A stretch of 7,794 nt of DNA from an uncultured Eubacteriales bacterium (GCA_902783795.1 CACZSO010000059.1:1-7794); one strand, 5' to 3'. Positions 1 to 6,006 are shown, counted from the first letter of the stretch. Translations and numbers: made by a program. The notes: generated from the letters alone by a model not told the origin.

Positions 1-58
1 GAAGAGGACGGACCCAGAGAGTATTCAGATAACTCTCAGGCCACCACTTCTCTGGGGG
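1..58 (+). promoter_or_regulatory. 3' part of a glycine-riboswitch-like aptamer (5' part lies outside the window)
   Basis: The window opens with GAAGAGGACGG (1-11) and, after a short variable stretch, has AACTCTCAGGC (31-41). From memory of the glycine riboswitch family, these match the conserved core of a glycine aptamer in the right order and orientation: a GAAGG/GGACG segment followed by the 3' P2 strand ACTCTCAGG. TCTCTGGG (49-56) sits where the closing 3' P1 strand is expected. Local pairing is possible between GAGAGT (17-22) and ACTCTC (32-37), or between CCCAGAGA (13-20) and TCTCTGGG (49-56). A strong terminator follows at 98-144, as expected for an expression platform. The 5' half of the aptamer, and any tandem partner, would lie left of base 1, so identity cannot be proved here. 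Glycine binding is an inference from family resemblance. Confidence 0.55.
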
Positions 59-97
59 ATCTTTTGAAAAACCTGAAATTCTGACAGACTTTACAGA

Positions 98-144
98 GAT
101 GTCGGGGCGGGGCTTGAGAACAGCCTTCGCCCCGGTGTCTTTTT
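98..144 (+). terminator. Intrinsic terminator, probable expression platform of the upstream aptamer
   Basis: A 12-bp stem pairs 98-109 with 128-139. It has a GC-rich half (CGGGGCG with CGCCCCG) and three G-U wobbles near the base. Inside it, GGCT (111-114) pairs with AGCC (122-125) around a 7-nt loop, and TTTTT follows at 140-144. CAGAGA (94-99) just before and overlapping the stem base can pair with TCTCTG (49-54) of the aptamer's 3' strand, which offers a possible antiterminator link. The hairpin itself is clear. Its control by the aptamer is inferred. Confidence 0.85.
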
Positions 145-176
145 GCACAAACATTTCCAGTATTTTCGTAAAACTT

Positions 177-191
177 TCACAATTATTGTGA
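177..191. promoter_or_regulatory. 15-bp palindrome, candidate operator for the xpt promoter
   Basis: TCACAATTATTGTGA is a perfect 7-1-7 inverted repeat with AAT-N-ATT at its centre. It ends one base before the proposed -35 hexamer of the xpt promoter. Fur-family boxes (Fur, PerR, Zur) share this 7-1-7 layout and central AAT-N-ATT, but the outer bases here do not match a standard box. It does not look like the PurR box known from Bacillus subtilis. A weak RNA hairpin with a 3-nt loop before a T-rich stretch is an alternative reading. Confidence 0.35.
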
Positions 192-192
192 C

Positions 193-221
193 TTGTTTTT
201 TGTACTTTTTTTAGCTATTCT
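193..221 (+). promoter_or_regulatory. Weak sigma-A-type promoter candidate for xpt
   Basis: TTGTTT (193-198) and TATTCT (216-221) are separated by 17 bases, with a T-rich spacer. The match to TTGACA/TATAAT is modest, about 7 of 12 positions. Transcription would start near 228 and give a leader of roughly 98 nt before xpt. No better pair was found between the upstream terminator and the gene, so a promoter is expected somewhere here unless transcription depends only on read-through of the terminator at 98-144. Confidence 0.3.
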
Positions 222-264
222 ATACGCGTCATTTCTGGTTTCGGTTATTTTGCATAATAGTATG

Positions 265-307
265 GCATCAGGCCCGGCTCTTCTTAAGTTTCAGGGCATG
301 CTTTTTT
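265..307 (+). terminator. Terminator-like or attenuator-like hairpin in the xpt leader
   Basis: GCAT (265-268) and GCCC (272-275), separated by a 3-nt bulge, pair with GGGC (294-297) and ATGC (298-301). The 18-nt loop is flanked by eight base pairs. TTTTTT follows at 302-307, only 7 nt before the GGAGG ribosome binding site of xpt. A competing small hairpin upstream, TGCATA (251-256) with TAT-G-GCA (261-267), overlaps the 5' arm, so alternative folds are possible. The stem is modest, so it may only pause transcription. No known purine aptamer was recognised in the leader. Confidence 0.4.
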
Positions 308-325
308 ATTTATCGGAGGTCTTAC

Positions 326-898
326 ATGAAGCTTCTGGAAGATAGGATCCTTAATGAGGGTGTAGTCAAATCCGGCGATATCCTGAAAGTAGATATGTTC
401 CTGAATCATCTGATGGACATCCGCCTTTACAGGGCCATGGCTGAAGAATGGAAACGCCTGTACGAGGGTGAAGAAGTGACAAAGATCCTGACCATCGAGG
501 CTTCCGGCATCGGTATGGCAGCCCTGGCAGGAGAGGTGTTCGATGTGCCTGTCCTTTTCGCAAAAAAGGCCCAGACATCGAATATCGACGGTGATGTCTA
601 CAGCTCGAAGGTATTCTCCTATACACACAACAGAGAATATACGATCCGGGTGTCTAAACAGTTTCTTTCACCGGAGGATAAAGTCCTGATCATCGATGAT
701 TTCCTGGCAAACGGAAAAGCACTGCTGGGGCTCATCGATATCGTGCATCAGGCAGGAGCCACCGTCACCGGCTGCGGCATCGCCATTGAAAAGGCTTACC
801 AGCCCGGCGGCGAAGCGGTGCGGAGCACCGGCGTCAGGGTCGAATCCCTGGCAAAGATCAAAGAGATGTCAGAAGACGGCATCGTCTTTGAACATTGA
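326..898 (+). CDS. xpt: Xanthine phosphoribosyltransferase
   Basis: This soluble cytoplasmic enzyme of purine salvage joins xanthine, and less efficiently guanine, to PRPP to form XMP or GMP and pyrophosphate. The 190-residue length fits the Xpt family (about 190-195). The N-terminal EGVVKSGDILKVDMFLNH segment (11-28) resembles Bacillus Xpt. IEASGIGMA (57-65) is the conserved base and phosphate pocket region. VLIIDDFLANGKA (120-132) is the PRPP-binding loop with the acidic pair D124-D125, and the IEKAYQPGG (154-162) and RVESLA (171-176) segments are also typical. The ATG at 326 is preceded by GGAGG (315-319) at good spacing. The gene lies first in an operon with a nucleoside ABC importer 59 nt downstream, which fits salvage of imported purines. 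It is probably controlled by the leader elements upstream. The gene is intact. Identification rests on strong motif and length agreement. Confidence 0.95.
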   Translation: MKLLEDRILNEGVVKSGDILKVDMFLNHLMDIRLYRAMAEEWKRLYEGEEVTKILTIEASGIGMAALAGEVFDVPVLFAKKAQTSNIDGDVYSSKVFSYTHNREYTIRVSKQFLSPEDKVLIIDDFLANGKALLGLIDIVHQAGATVTGCGIAIEKAYQPGGEAVRSTGVRVESLAKIKEMSEDGIVFEH

Positions 899-899
899 G

Positions 900-925
900 A
901 TCTTATCTGCCACAGGCAGTAAGAT
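900..925 (+). other. Intercistronic stem-loop between xpt and the lipoprotein gene
   Basis: ATCTTA (900-905) pairs with TAAGAT (920-925), and CTGCC (907-911) pairs with GGCAG (915-919), with one bulged T at 906 and an ACA loop. This makes an 11-bp stem starting 2 nt after the xpt stop codon. No T-run follows (the next bases are ATAGATTAAC), so it is not a classical terminator. It sits about 20 nt upstream of the next ribosome binding site. It could mark an mRNA processing point or stabilise the 5' end of the downstream message. The structure is visible; the role is inferred. Confidence 0.6.
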
Positions 926-957
926 ATAGATTAACCATATTTTATGGGGAGGGAATT

Positions 958-2295
958 ATGAAGAAACTTATTGCTATGCTTATGGTCCTGGTGCTGGCAG
1001 TCAGCATGCTGACAGCCTGCGGCGGTTCTCAGAATCCGTCAGCTGATTCTAAGGAAAGCAAGACCGAGGAAGCTTCCAAGGAAGACACCAAGGCTCCCGA
1101 ACAGAGCACTGAAGCCAGCAAAGAAGAAAGCAAGCCTGCTGAAGGAAAGGCTGTTAAGATGGGCTTCATCATGCTCCATGATGAGAACTCCACTTATGAC
1201 TTAAACTTCATCAATGCTGCAAAGGCTGCCTGCGAAGCTGCCGGCCTGAAAGAGAATGAAGATTATTTCATCAAGACCGGTATTCCGGAATCTGCTGAAT
1301 GTCTGACAGCTGCAGAAGACCTGATCGATCAGGGCTGCAACGTCATCTTTGCCGACTCTTTCGGCCATGAAGATTATCTGAAGGAAGGCGCCAAGAAGTA
1401 CCCCGACGTTGAGTTCTGCCATGCCACCGGCACACAGGCTCATACCGAAGGTCTTGCCAACTTCCACAATGCATTCGCTTCCATCTACGAAGGCCGTTAC
1501 CTGGCAGGTATTGCTGCAGGCATGAAGCTCAACGAGATGATCGAGAGCGGAAAGATCACCGCTGACAAGGCCCTCATCGGCTATGTAGGCGCTTTCACTT
1601 ATGCAGAAGTTGTTTCCGGTCTGACCTCCTTCTACTTAGGCGCGGCCTCTGTCTGCGCAGATGCTAAGATGCAGGTACAGTTCACCGGTTCCTGGTATGA
1701 TTACCAGAAGGAAAAAGAAGCTGCCCAGACCCTGATCTCCAACGGCTGTGTCCTGGTTTCCGGTCATGCGGATTCCCTGGGTGCTCCGGAAGCCTGTGAA
1801 GAAGCTGGTGTTCCGAACATTTCCTACAACGGCTCTACCGAAAAGGCTGGCCCCAACACCTACATCGTTTCTTCCAAGATCAACTGGCAGCCCTACTTCG
1901 AGTACATCATTGACTGCGTGAAGAACGGCAAGGCTATTGACACCGATTACACCGGAACATTGGCTACCGATTCTGTCCAGCTGTTAGACTTAAGCGGCAA
2001 TGCGGCTTCTGGCACCGCCGAGAAGATCGAAGAAGCTAAGAAGGCTATGATGGACGGCACCCTGCATGTATTCGATATCAGCAAGTTCACGGTTAAGGAT
2101 GTGGAGAACGCGAATGCTTCCATCGACGCTGACGGCCATCTGTTAAGCTACATGGCTGACGTTGATTCTGATGCGAACTACACACCGGACACCGAGGTTG
2201 TTAAGGATGGTTACTTCCATGAGTCTGAATATCGTTCAGCTCCCTACTTCGATATCCAGATCGACGGCATCGCTTTCAACAACGTTGCGTTCTAA
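958..2295 (+). CDS. BMP-family (NupN/PnrA-like) substrate-binding lipoprotein of a nucleoside ABC importer
   Basis: This 445-residue protein should be the extracellular, membrane-anchored receptor that captures a purine nucleoside for the importer encoded next. Residues 1-20 are a signal peptide with a positively charged start and hydrophobic core, and LTAC (18-21) is the lipobox with Cys21 as the lipidated residue. A charged Ser/Glu/Lys/Pro linker (about 22-65) follows. The BMP fold starts at VKMGFIML (66-73), with DENSTYDLNF (75-84) in place of the DxSFN-type motif, then a GSWYDYQKEKEA segment (244-255) and a GHADSLGAPEA segment (269-279). A C-terminal stretch (about 370-445) makes it longer than common BMP proteins. 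The ATG at 958 was chosen because GGGGAGGG (946-953) precedes it and the signal peptide begins there; an in-frame ATG at 895 would overlap xpt and spoil the signal peptide. Lysine codons are mostly AAG by eye, which suits high expression. The exact ligand is not shown by sequence. Confidence 0.9.
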   Translation: MKKLIAMLMVLVLAVSMLTACGGSQNPSADSKESKTEEASKEDTKAPEQSTEASKEESKPAEGKAVKMGFIMLHDENSTYDLNFINAAKAACEAAGLKENEDYFIKTGIPESAECLTAAEDLIDQGCNVIFADSFGHEDYLKEGAKKYPDVEFCHATGTQAHTEGLANFHNAFASIYEGRYLAGIAAGMKLNEMIESGKITADKALIGYVGAFTYAEVVSGLTSFYLGAASVCADAKMQVQFTGSWYDYQKEKEAAQTLISNGCVLVSGHADSLGAPEACEEAGVPNISYNGSTEKAGPNTYIVSSKINWQPYFEYIIDCVKNGKAIDTDYTGTLATDSVQLLDLSGNAASGTAEKIEEAKKAMMDGTLHVFDISKFTVKDVENANASIDADGHLLSYMADVDSDANYTPDTEVVKDGYFHESEYRSAPYFDIQIDGIAFNNVAF

Positions 2296-2315
2296 ATTTA
2301 TTTAGCTTCCTTTGA

Positions 2316-2358
2316 GCAAGGCGGGGCAGCAGATCCCGCCTTGCGTTTCTTATTTTTT
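2316..2358 (+). terminator. Strong intra-operon terminator hairpin after the lipoprotein gene
   Basis: GCAAGGCGGG (2316-2325) pairs perfectly with CCCGCCTTGC (2335-2344) around a 9-nt loop, giving ten base pairs. A broken T-tract follows (2346-2358, ending in six Ts). It lies between the binding protein and its ATPase in the same operon. Partial termination or a 3' stability stem here is a common way to make more binding protein than ATPase and permease. The hairpin is clear; its efficiency cannot be judged by eye. Confidence 0.8.
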
Positions 2359-2373
2359 AAGCTTCGGCTTTTT
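2359..2373 (+). terminator. Small UUCG-loop hairpin in tandem with the preceding terminator
   Basis: AAGC (2359-2362) pairs with GCTT (2367-2370) across a TTCG tetraloop and is followed by TTT (2371-2373). The stem is only 4 bp, but UUCG loops are unusually stable. It starts directly after the T-tract of the larger hairpin, so the pair may act as a double brake or as a 3'-end stabiliser. Chance is also possible for so short a stem. Confidence 0.35.
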
Positions 2374-2414
2374 GAAAACTGCTTAAAAGGTATCCCATTA
2401 ACGGAGAAAAACAC

Positions 2415-3944
2415 ATGAATACGATCCCTGCTATCGAGCTTCGGCACATTTCAAAGCGCTTCGGCCCGGTCTTAGCCAACAGCGATATCAATATGACCGT
2501 AAATTACGGCGAGATTCTGTCCATCTTAGGAGAAAACGGGTCCGGAAAGACTACGCTCATGAATATGGTGGCGGGTATTTATTTCCCGGATGAAGGAGAG
2601 ATCCTGGTCAACGGAGAAGAAGTAAAAATCACTTCTCCCAGGGATGCCTTTCAGTATAAAATCGGAATGATCCATCAGCATTTTAAGCTGGTGGATGTTT
2701 TCACCGCTGCAGAAAACATCGTCCTGGGACTTAAAGAGGATGGCAAGTACGATATTAAGGCTGCGGCGAATAAGGTCCGGGAGATCAGCTCCCAGTACGG
2801 CTTTGAGATAGATCCGGACAAGAAGATCTATGAAATGTCCGTCTCCGAAAAGCAGACGGTAGAAATCATCAAGGTGCTTTACCGCGGCGCGGATATCCTG
2901 ATGCTGGATGAACCCACGGCGGTTCTGACGCCCCAGGAGATCCGCAAATTATTCGCTGTTCTGAACCGCATGAAAGAGGACGGGAAGGCCATCGTCATCA
3001 TCACCCATAAGCTGAATGAGGTTATGGAGATCTCCGACCGTGTCACGGTCCTTCGGAAGGGTGAATATGTGGGCACCGTTGAGACGGATGAGACGAATGA
3101 GAATGAGCTGACCGAAATGATGGTCGGAAAGAAGATCAGCCTTAACATCGAACGGACAGACCCGAAAGATCCCGTAGAACGGCTGATCGTGGCCCATTTG
3201 AACGTGATGAACCGCGAAGGCATGAAAGTGCTGGACGATATTTCCTTTGTCGCGAACGCGGGTGAAATCCTAGGCATCGCGGGCATATCGGGCTCCGGAC
3301 AGCGGGAGCTCTTAGAGACCATCGCCGGCCTGCAGCCTATCCAGTACGGCGGAATCCAATACATCCGCCCGGGCGATGGCGTGATCGAAAATTTACGGGA
3401 TAAGACGCCCAAAGAAATCAGAGATTTAGGTGTCCGGCTGTCATTTGTGCCTGAAGACCGCTTAGGCATGGGCCTGGTGGGCAGCATGGACATTATCGAT
3501 AATATGCTGCTGCGTTCCTACAGACAGGGACGCTCGGTGTTCCTTAAGAAGAAAGAGCCGGAAAGCCTGGCTGACCGGATCATCCGTGACCTGGAAGTGG
3601 CCACGCCTTCTAACCGCACCCCTGTCCGCCGGCTTTCAGGCGGTAATGTCCAGAAGGTCCTGGTAGGCCGTGAAATAGCCGCAGCCCCCACGGTGCTGAT
3701 GGCTGCCTACCCGGTCAGAGGGCTGGACATCAACTCCTCTTACATGATCTATCATCTTTTAAATGAGCAGAAAGAAAACGGGGTGGCAGTCATCTTTGTG
3801 GGTGAAGACCTGGATGTACTGCTGGCCTTAAGCGACCGGATCCTGGTCATCGGCCGGGGCCATGTGACCGGCATCGTGGATGCAAGGACCGCCTCGAAGG
3901 AAGAGATCGGTCTGCTGATGACGAAGGGAGGACACGCGTCATGA
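2415..3944 (+). CDS. nupO: NupO/YufO-type double-cassette ATPase of a purine nucleoside ABC importer
   Basis: This 509-residue cytoplasmic protein powers uptake through the two permeases that follow. It holds two fused nucleotide-binding domains. Domain 1 has Walker A GENGSGKTT (39-47), Q-loop Q88, a divergent signature MSVSEKQ (141-147), Walker B ILMLDEP (161-167) and switch H198. Domain 2 has a Walker A without lysine, GISGSGQR (290-297), a good signature LSGGN (407-411), a Walker B region without acidic residues, VLMAAYP (427-433), and FVGEDLD (461-467) where the switch histidine should be. One active and one degenerate ATP site is normal for this family (compare B. subtilis YufO, RbsA-like proteins). 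The ATG at 2415 follows GGAG (2403-2406). The stop overlaps the start of the next gene by 4 nt (ATGA), a sign of translational coupling. Substrate is inferred from the family and from xpt in the operon. Confidence 0.93.
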   Translation: MNTIPAIELRHISKRFGPVLANSDINMTVNYGEILSILGENGSGKTTLMNMVAGIYFPDEGEILVNGEEVKITSPRDAFQYKIGMIHQHFKLVDVFTAAENIVLGLKEDGKYDIKAAANKVREISSQYGFEIDPDKKIYEMSVSEKQTVEIIKVLYRGADILMLDEPTAVLTPQEIRKLFAVLNRMKEDGKAIVIITHKLNEVMEISDRVTVLRKGEYVGTVETDETNENELTEMMVGKKISLNIERTDPKDPVERLIVAHLNVMNREGMKVLDDISFVANAGEILGIAGISGSGQRELLETIAGLQPIQYGGIQYIRPGDGVIENLRDKTPKEIRDLGVRLSFVPEDRLGMGLVGSMDIIDNMLLRSYRQGRSVFLKKKEPESLADRIIRDLEVATPSNRTPVRRLSGGNVQKVLVGREIAAAPTVLMAAYPVRGLDINSSYMIYHLLNEQKENGVAVIFVGEDLDVLLALSDRILVIGRGHVTGIVDARTASKEEIGLLMTKGGHAS

Positions 3945-5023
3945 AAGAGCCGCTGTTTCATATCGTAAAAAGAGACAGCATCAGCTGGTGGAAATCCTGG
4001 CTGATCCGTCTGGCCGCCATCGCGGCAGCGCTGATCCTCTGTTCAGTTATCACGGTGCTTCTGACCGGATTAAATCCCATGAAAGTCTGGGGATCCTTGA
4101 TCTCCGGCGCGGTAGGGACCACCAGACGCCGCTGGATGCTTTTACAGGGCACAGCCATTCTTTTATGTATTTCTCTGGCAGTTACCCCGGCTTTCCGGAT
4201 GCGCTTCTGGAATACCGGCGCTGAAGGCCAGGTGCTGGCAGGCGGCATGGCTGCCGCGGCCTGTATGCTGTTAGGCGGAAATCTGCCGGGCATTATCCTG
4301 TATCCTCTGATCATCGTTTCCAGTATTCTGGCAGGCGCTGTATGGGGTGTGATCCCGGCCATCTTCAAGGCTAAATGGAACACGAATGAAACCTTGTTCA
4401 CCCTGATGATGAACTATGTTGCCATGAAGATCGTGGACTATTTCTCGCAGCTGTGGGCGGTTCCGAAAGGTTCCGGAAAGATCGGCGTCATCAACAGCTC
4501 CACGAACGCGGGCTGGCTGCCGGCTCTGTTCGGGCAGACCTACCTGCTCAATATCCTGATCGTGGTCGGAATCACGATCTTCATTACCGTTTACATGCGC
4601 TTTTCGAAGCATGGCTATGAGATCTCGGTGGTAGGCGAATCAGAAAATACCGCCCGCTACATCGGTATCAATGTGAAAAAAGTCATCATCCGTACGATGA
4701 TCCTTTCCGGCGCCCTCTGCGGCGTGGCCGGCTTCCTGCTGGTTTCCGGAACGGACCACACCATTGCTTCGGAAACCGTGGGCGGCCAGGGCTTTACCGC
4801 CATCATGGTCTCCTGGATCGCGAAATTTGACCCTGTGGTCATGGTGGTCGTCTCCGCGCTGATCGTTTTCCTGACCCGCGGCGCCGGTGAAATCTCCACG
4901 ACACTGGGACTGAATAAATCCTTCTCGGACATATTGACCGGTATCATCATCCTGTTCATCATCGGCTGTGAATTCTTCATCAATTACCGGATGGTCTTCC
5001 GCGGAAAGCATAAGGAGGCGTGA
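3941..5023 (+). CDS. nupP: NupP/YufP-type permease subunit of the nucleoside ABC importer
   Basis: This 360-residue integral membrane protein forms one half of the transport channel. It belongs to the branched-chain amino acid/ribose/nucleoside permease family (BPD_transp_2). Hydrophobic segments lie near 22-42, 66-84, 95-112, 117-142, 152-170, 202-219, 248-270, 284-312 and 332-348. Family hallmarks are WNTGAEGQVLAGG (90-102), TNETLFTLMMNYVA (148-161), and the cytoplasmic coupling region YEISVVGESENTARYIGI (226-243), which should contact the ATPase. GGGAGG (3926-3931) lies 9 nt before its ATG, inside the end of the ATPase gene, and the ATGA overlap suggests coupled translation. It is longer at the N terminus than its partner permease, which is typical of the first permease in these operons. 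No defects were seen. The family is certain; the ligand is inferred. Confidence 0.93.
   Translation: MKEPLFHIVKRDSISWWKSWLIRLAAIAAALILCSVITVLLTGLNPMKVWGSLISGAVGTTRRRWMLLQGTAILLCISLAVTPAFRMRFWNTGAEGQVLAGGMAAAACMLLGGNLPGIILYPLIIVSSILAGAVWGVIPAIFKAKWNTNETLFTLMMNYVAMKIVDYFSQLWAVPKGSGKIGVINSSTNAGWLPALFGQTYLLNILIVVGITIFITVYMRFSKHGYEISVVGESENTARYIGINVKKVIIRTMILSGALCGVAGFLLVSGTDHTIASETVGGQGFTAIMVSWIAKFDPVVMVVVSALIVFLTRGAGEISTTLGLNKSFSDILTGIIILFIIGCEFFINYRMVFRGKHKEA
5012..5018 (+). promoter_or_regulatory. Ribosome binding site that fixes the start of the second permease
   Basis: AAGGAGG lies inside the last codons of the first permease gene. It is 7 nt from the ATG at 5026 but only 1 nt from an in-frame GTG at 5020, so ATG 5026 is the credible start and the product loses two residues compared with the longest open frame. 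Confidence 0.8.
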
Positions 5024-5025
5024 AC

Positions 5026-6006
5026 ATGATCCAGTTTATTCAAAGAGCCATCATTTTAGGCATCCCGCTTCTTTTCGGATGTACCGGTGAAACGATCACG
5101 GAAAAATCCGGCCACCTGAACCTGGGTATTCCCGGCATCATGTATGTGGGCGGCATCTGCGGCGTCATCGGCGGATTCTTCTATGAGCAGGGCGTGGGAC
5201 CGGAGAATATCAAGCCGGCATTAGCCATTCTGATCCCGCTGACATGCTCCATTCTGGGCTCGCTTATCATGGGCCTTGTTTATTCTTTCTTTACGGTTTC
5301 GCTCCGGGCGAACCAGAACGTGACCGGTCTGGCCCTGACCACCTTCGGCACCGGCATCGGCAACTTCTTCGGCGGATCGCTGATCAAGCTCACGAATTCC
5401 GATGTTCCTTACTTAAGTCTGGGCGCCACCTCGCGTTACTTCAAGACCTCCCTGCCTTTCGCCGACAAGCTGGGCTGGTTCGGACAGCTGTTCTTAAGAT
5501 ACAGCTTTTTAGTCTATGTGGCTATCATCCTGGCCCTTGCCGCGGCCTTCGTGCTGAAAAAGACCCGGACAGGCCTGCACCTGCGGGCAGTGGGCGAGAA
5601 CCCGGCTACCGCTGATGCAGCCGGCATCCCGGTAGAGAAATACAAATACATTGCCACCTGCACCGGTGCGGTGATCGCAGGATTAGGCGGCCTGTTCTAC
5701 GTCATGGATTATTCCGGCGGCATCTGGGCGAACAACGCTTTCGGCGACCAGGGCTGGCTGGCGATCGCGCTGGTTATCTTCACTGTCTGGCGGACAGATT
5801 TCGCTATCCTGGGCTCCTTTGTGTTCGGCGCACTTCTGATCGTGCACAACTACATCACGAACCTGGGCATGGCCGGCCAGGAGCTGATCAAGGTGATCCC
5901 CTATGCGGTCACCATCATCGTCCTGATCGTGGTCTCCGCGAGAGAGAAGCGGGAGACACAGCCGCCTCAGGCTTTAGGCCAGAGCTACTTCCGGGAAGAC
6001 CGGTAA
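5026..6006 (+). CDS. nupQ: NupQ/YufQ-type permease subunit of the nucleoside ABC importer
   Basis: This 326-residue integral membrane protein should pair with the preceding permease as the other half of the channel. It carries the strong signature of the second permease in BMP-type nucleoside importers: GETITEKSGHLNLGIPGIM (21-39). Further family segments are RANQNVTGLALTTFGTG (94-110) and the cytoplasmic coupling loop LRAVGENPATADAAGIPVEK (186-205). Hydrophobic segments lie near 6-20, 35-52, 66-90, 98-115, 160-177, 209-227, 244-257, 259-277 and 287-304. The gene starts 2 nt after the previous stop; ATG 5026 was preferred over GTG 5020 on ribosome-binding-site spacing. The C-terminal tail (about 305-326) is short, polar and cytoplasmic. 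It completes a full importer set: lipoprotein, double ATPase and two permeases. No defects were seen. Confidence 0.93.
   Translation: MIQFIQRAIILGIPLLFGCTGETITEKSGHLNLGIPGIMYVGGICGVIGGFFYEQGVGPENIKPALAILIPLTCSILGSLIMGLVYSFFTVSLRANQNVTGLALTTFGTGIGNFFGGSLIKLTNSDVPYLSLGATSRYFKTSLPFADKLGWFGQLFLRYSFLVYVAIILALAAAFVLKKTRTGLHLRAVGENPATADAAGIPVEKYKYIATCTGAVIAGLGGLFYVMDYSGGIWANNAFGDQGWLAIALVIFTVWRTDFAILGSFVFGALLIVHNYITNLGMAGQELIKVIPYAVTIIVLIVVSAREKRETQPPQALGQSYFREDR

Noticed and set aside
1..60. T-box leader or guanidine/PRPP (ykkC-type) riboswitch
   Set aside because: No T-box AGGGTGG-type motif and none of the conserved ykkC core segments; the glycine-type core is the better match.
145..325. Guanine/purine riboswitch in the xpt leader
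   Set aside because: Expected from xpt biology, but the conserved junction and loop segments of the purine aptamer (for example the GTTTCTAC-type J2/3) are not present; ATAATAGTATGG is only a loose resemblance to one loop.
284..628. Antisense open frame opposite xpt and its leader
   Set aside because: No motif, no ribosome binding site, and xpt on the plus strand is certain.
935..947. CCATA/TATGG inverted repeat touching the lipoprotein ribosome binding site
   Set aside because: Five A/T-rich pairs around a 3-nt loop are too weak to claim regulation, and the GGAGGG core stays free.
895..957. Upstream in-frame ATG as the start of the lipoprotein
   Set aside because: It overlaps the end of xpt, has no good ribosome binding site, and would place 21 residues before a perfect lipoprotein signal peptide that starts at 958.
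944..961. Five-codon mini-ORF whose stop overlaps the lipoprotein start (ATGA)
   Set aside because: No ribosome binding site precedes it and its first bases are part of the ribosome binding site of the real gene; probably chance.
2372..2401. Promoter before the ATPase gene (TTGAAA with CATTAA)
   Set aside because: The -10 match is poor and the start would fall on the ribosome binding site.
2879..3493. Long antisense open frame opposite the ATPase gene
   Set aside because: Composition is Ser/Arg/Pro-rich with no domain resemblance and no ribosome binding site; it is a shadow of the coding strand.
3958..5011. Several antisense open frames opposite the first permease
   Set aside because: They mirror codon bias of the real gene and show no protein family motifs.
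5020..5025. GTG at 5020 as the start of the second permease
   Set aside because: Only 1 nt separates it from AAGGAGG; ATG 5026 has correct spacing.
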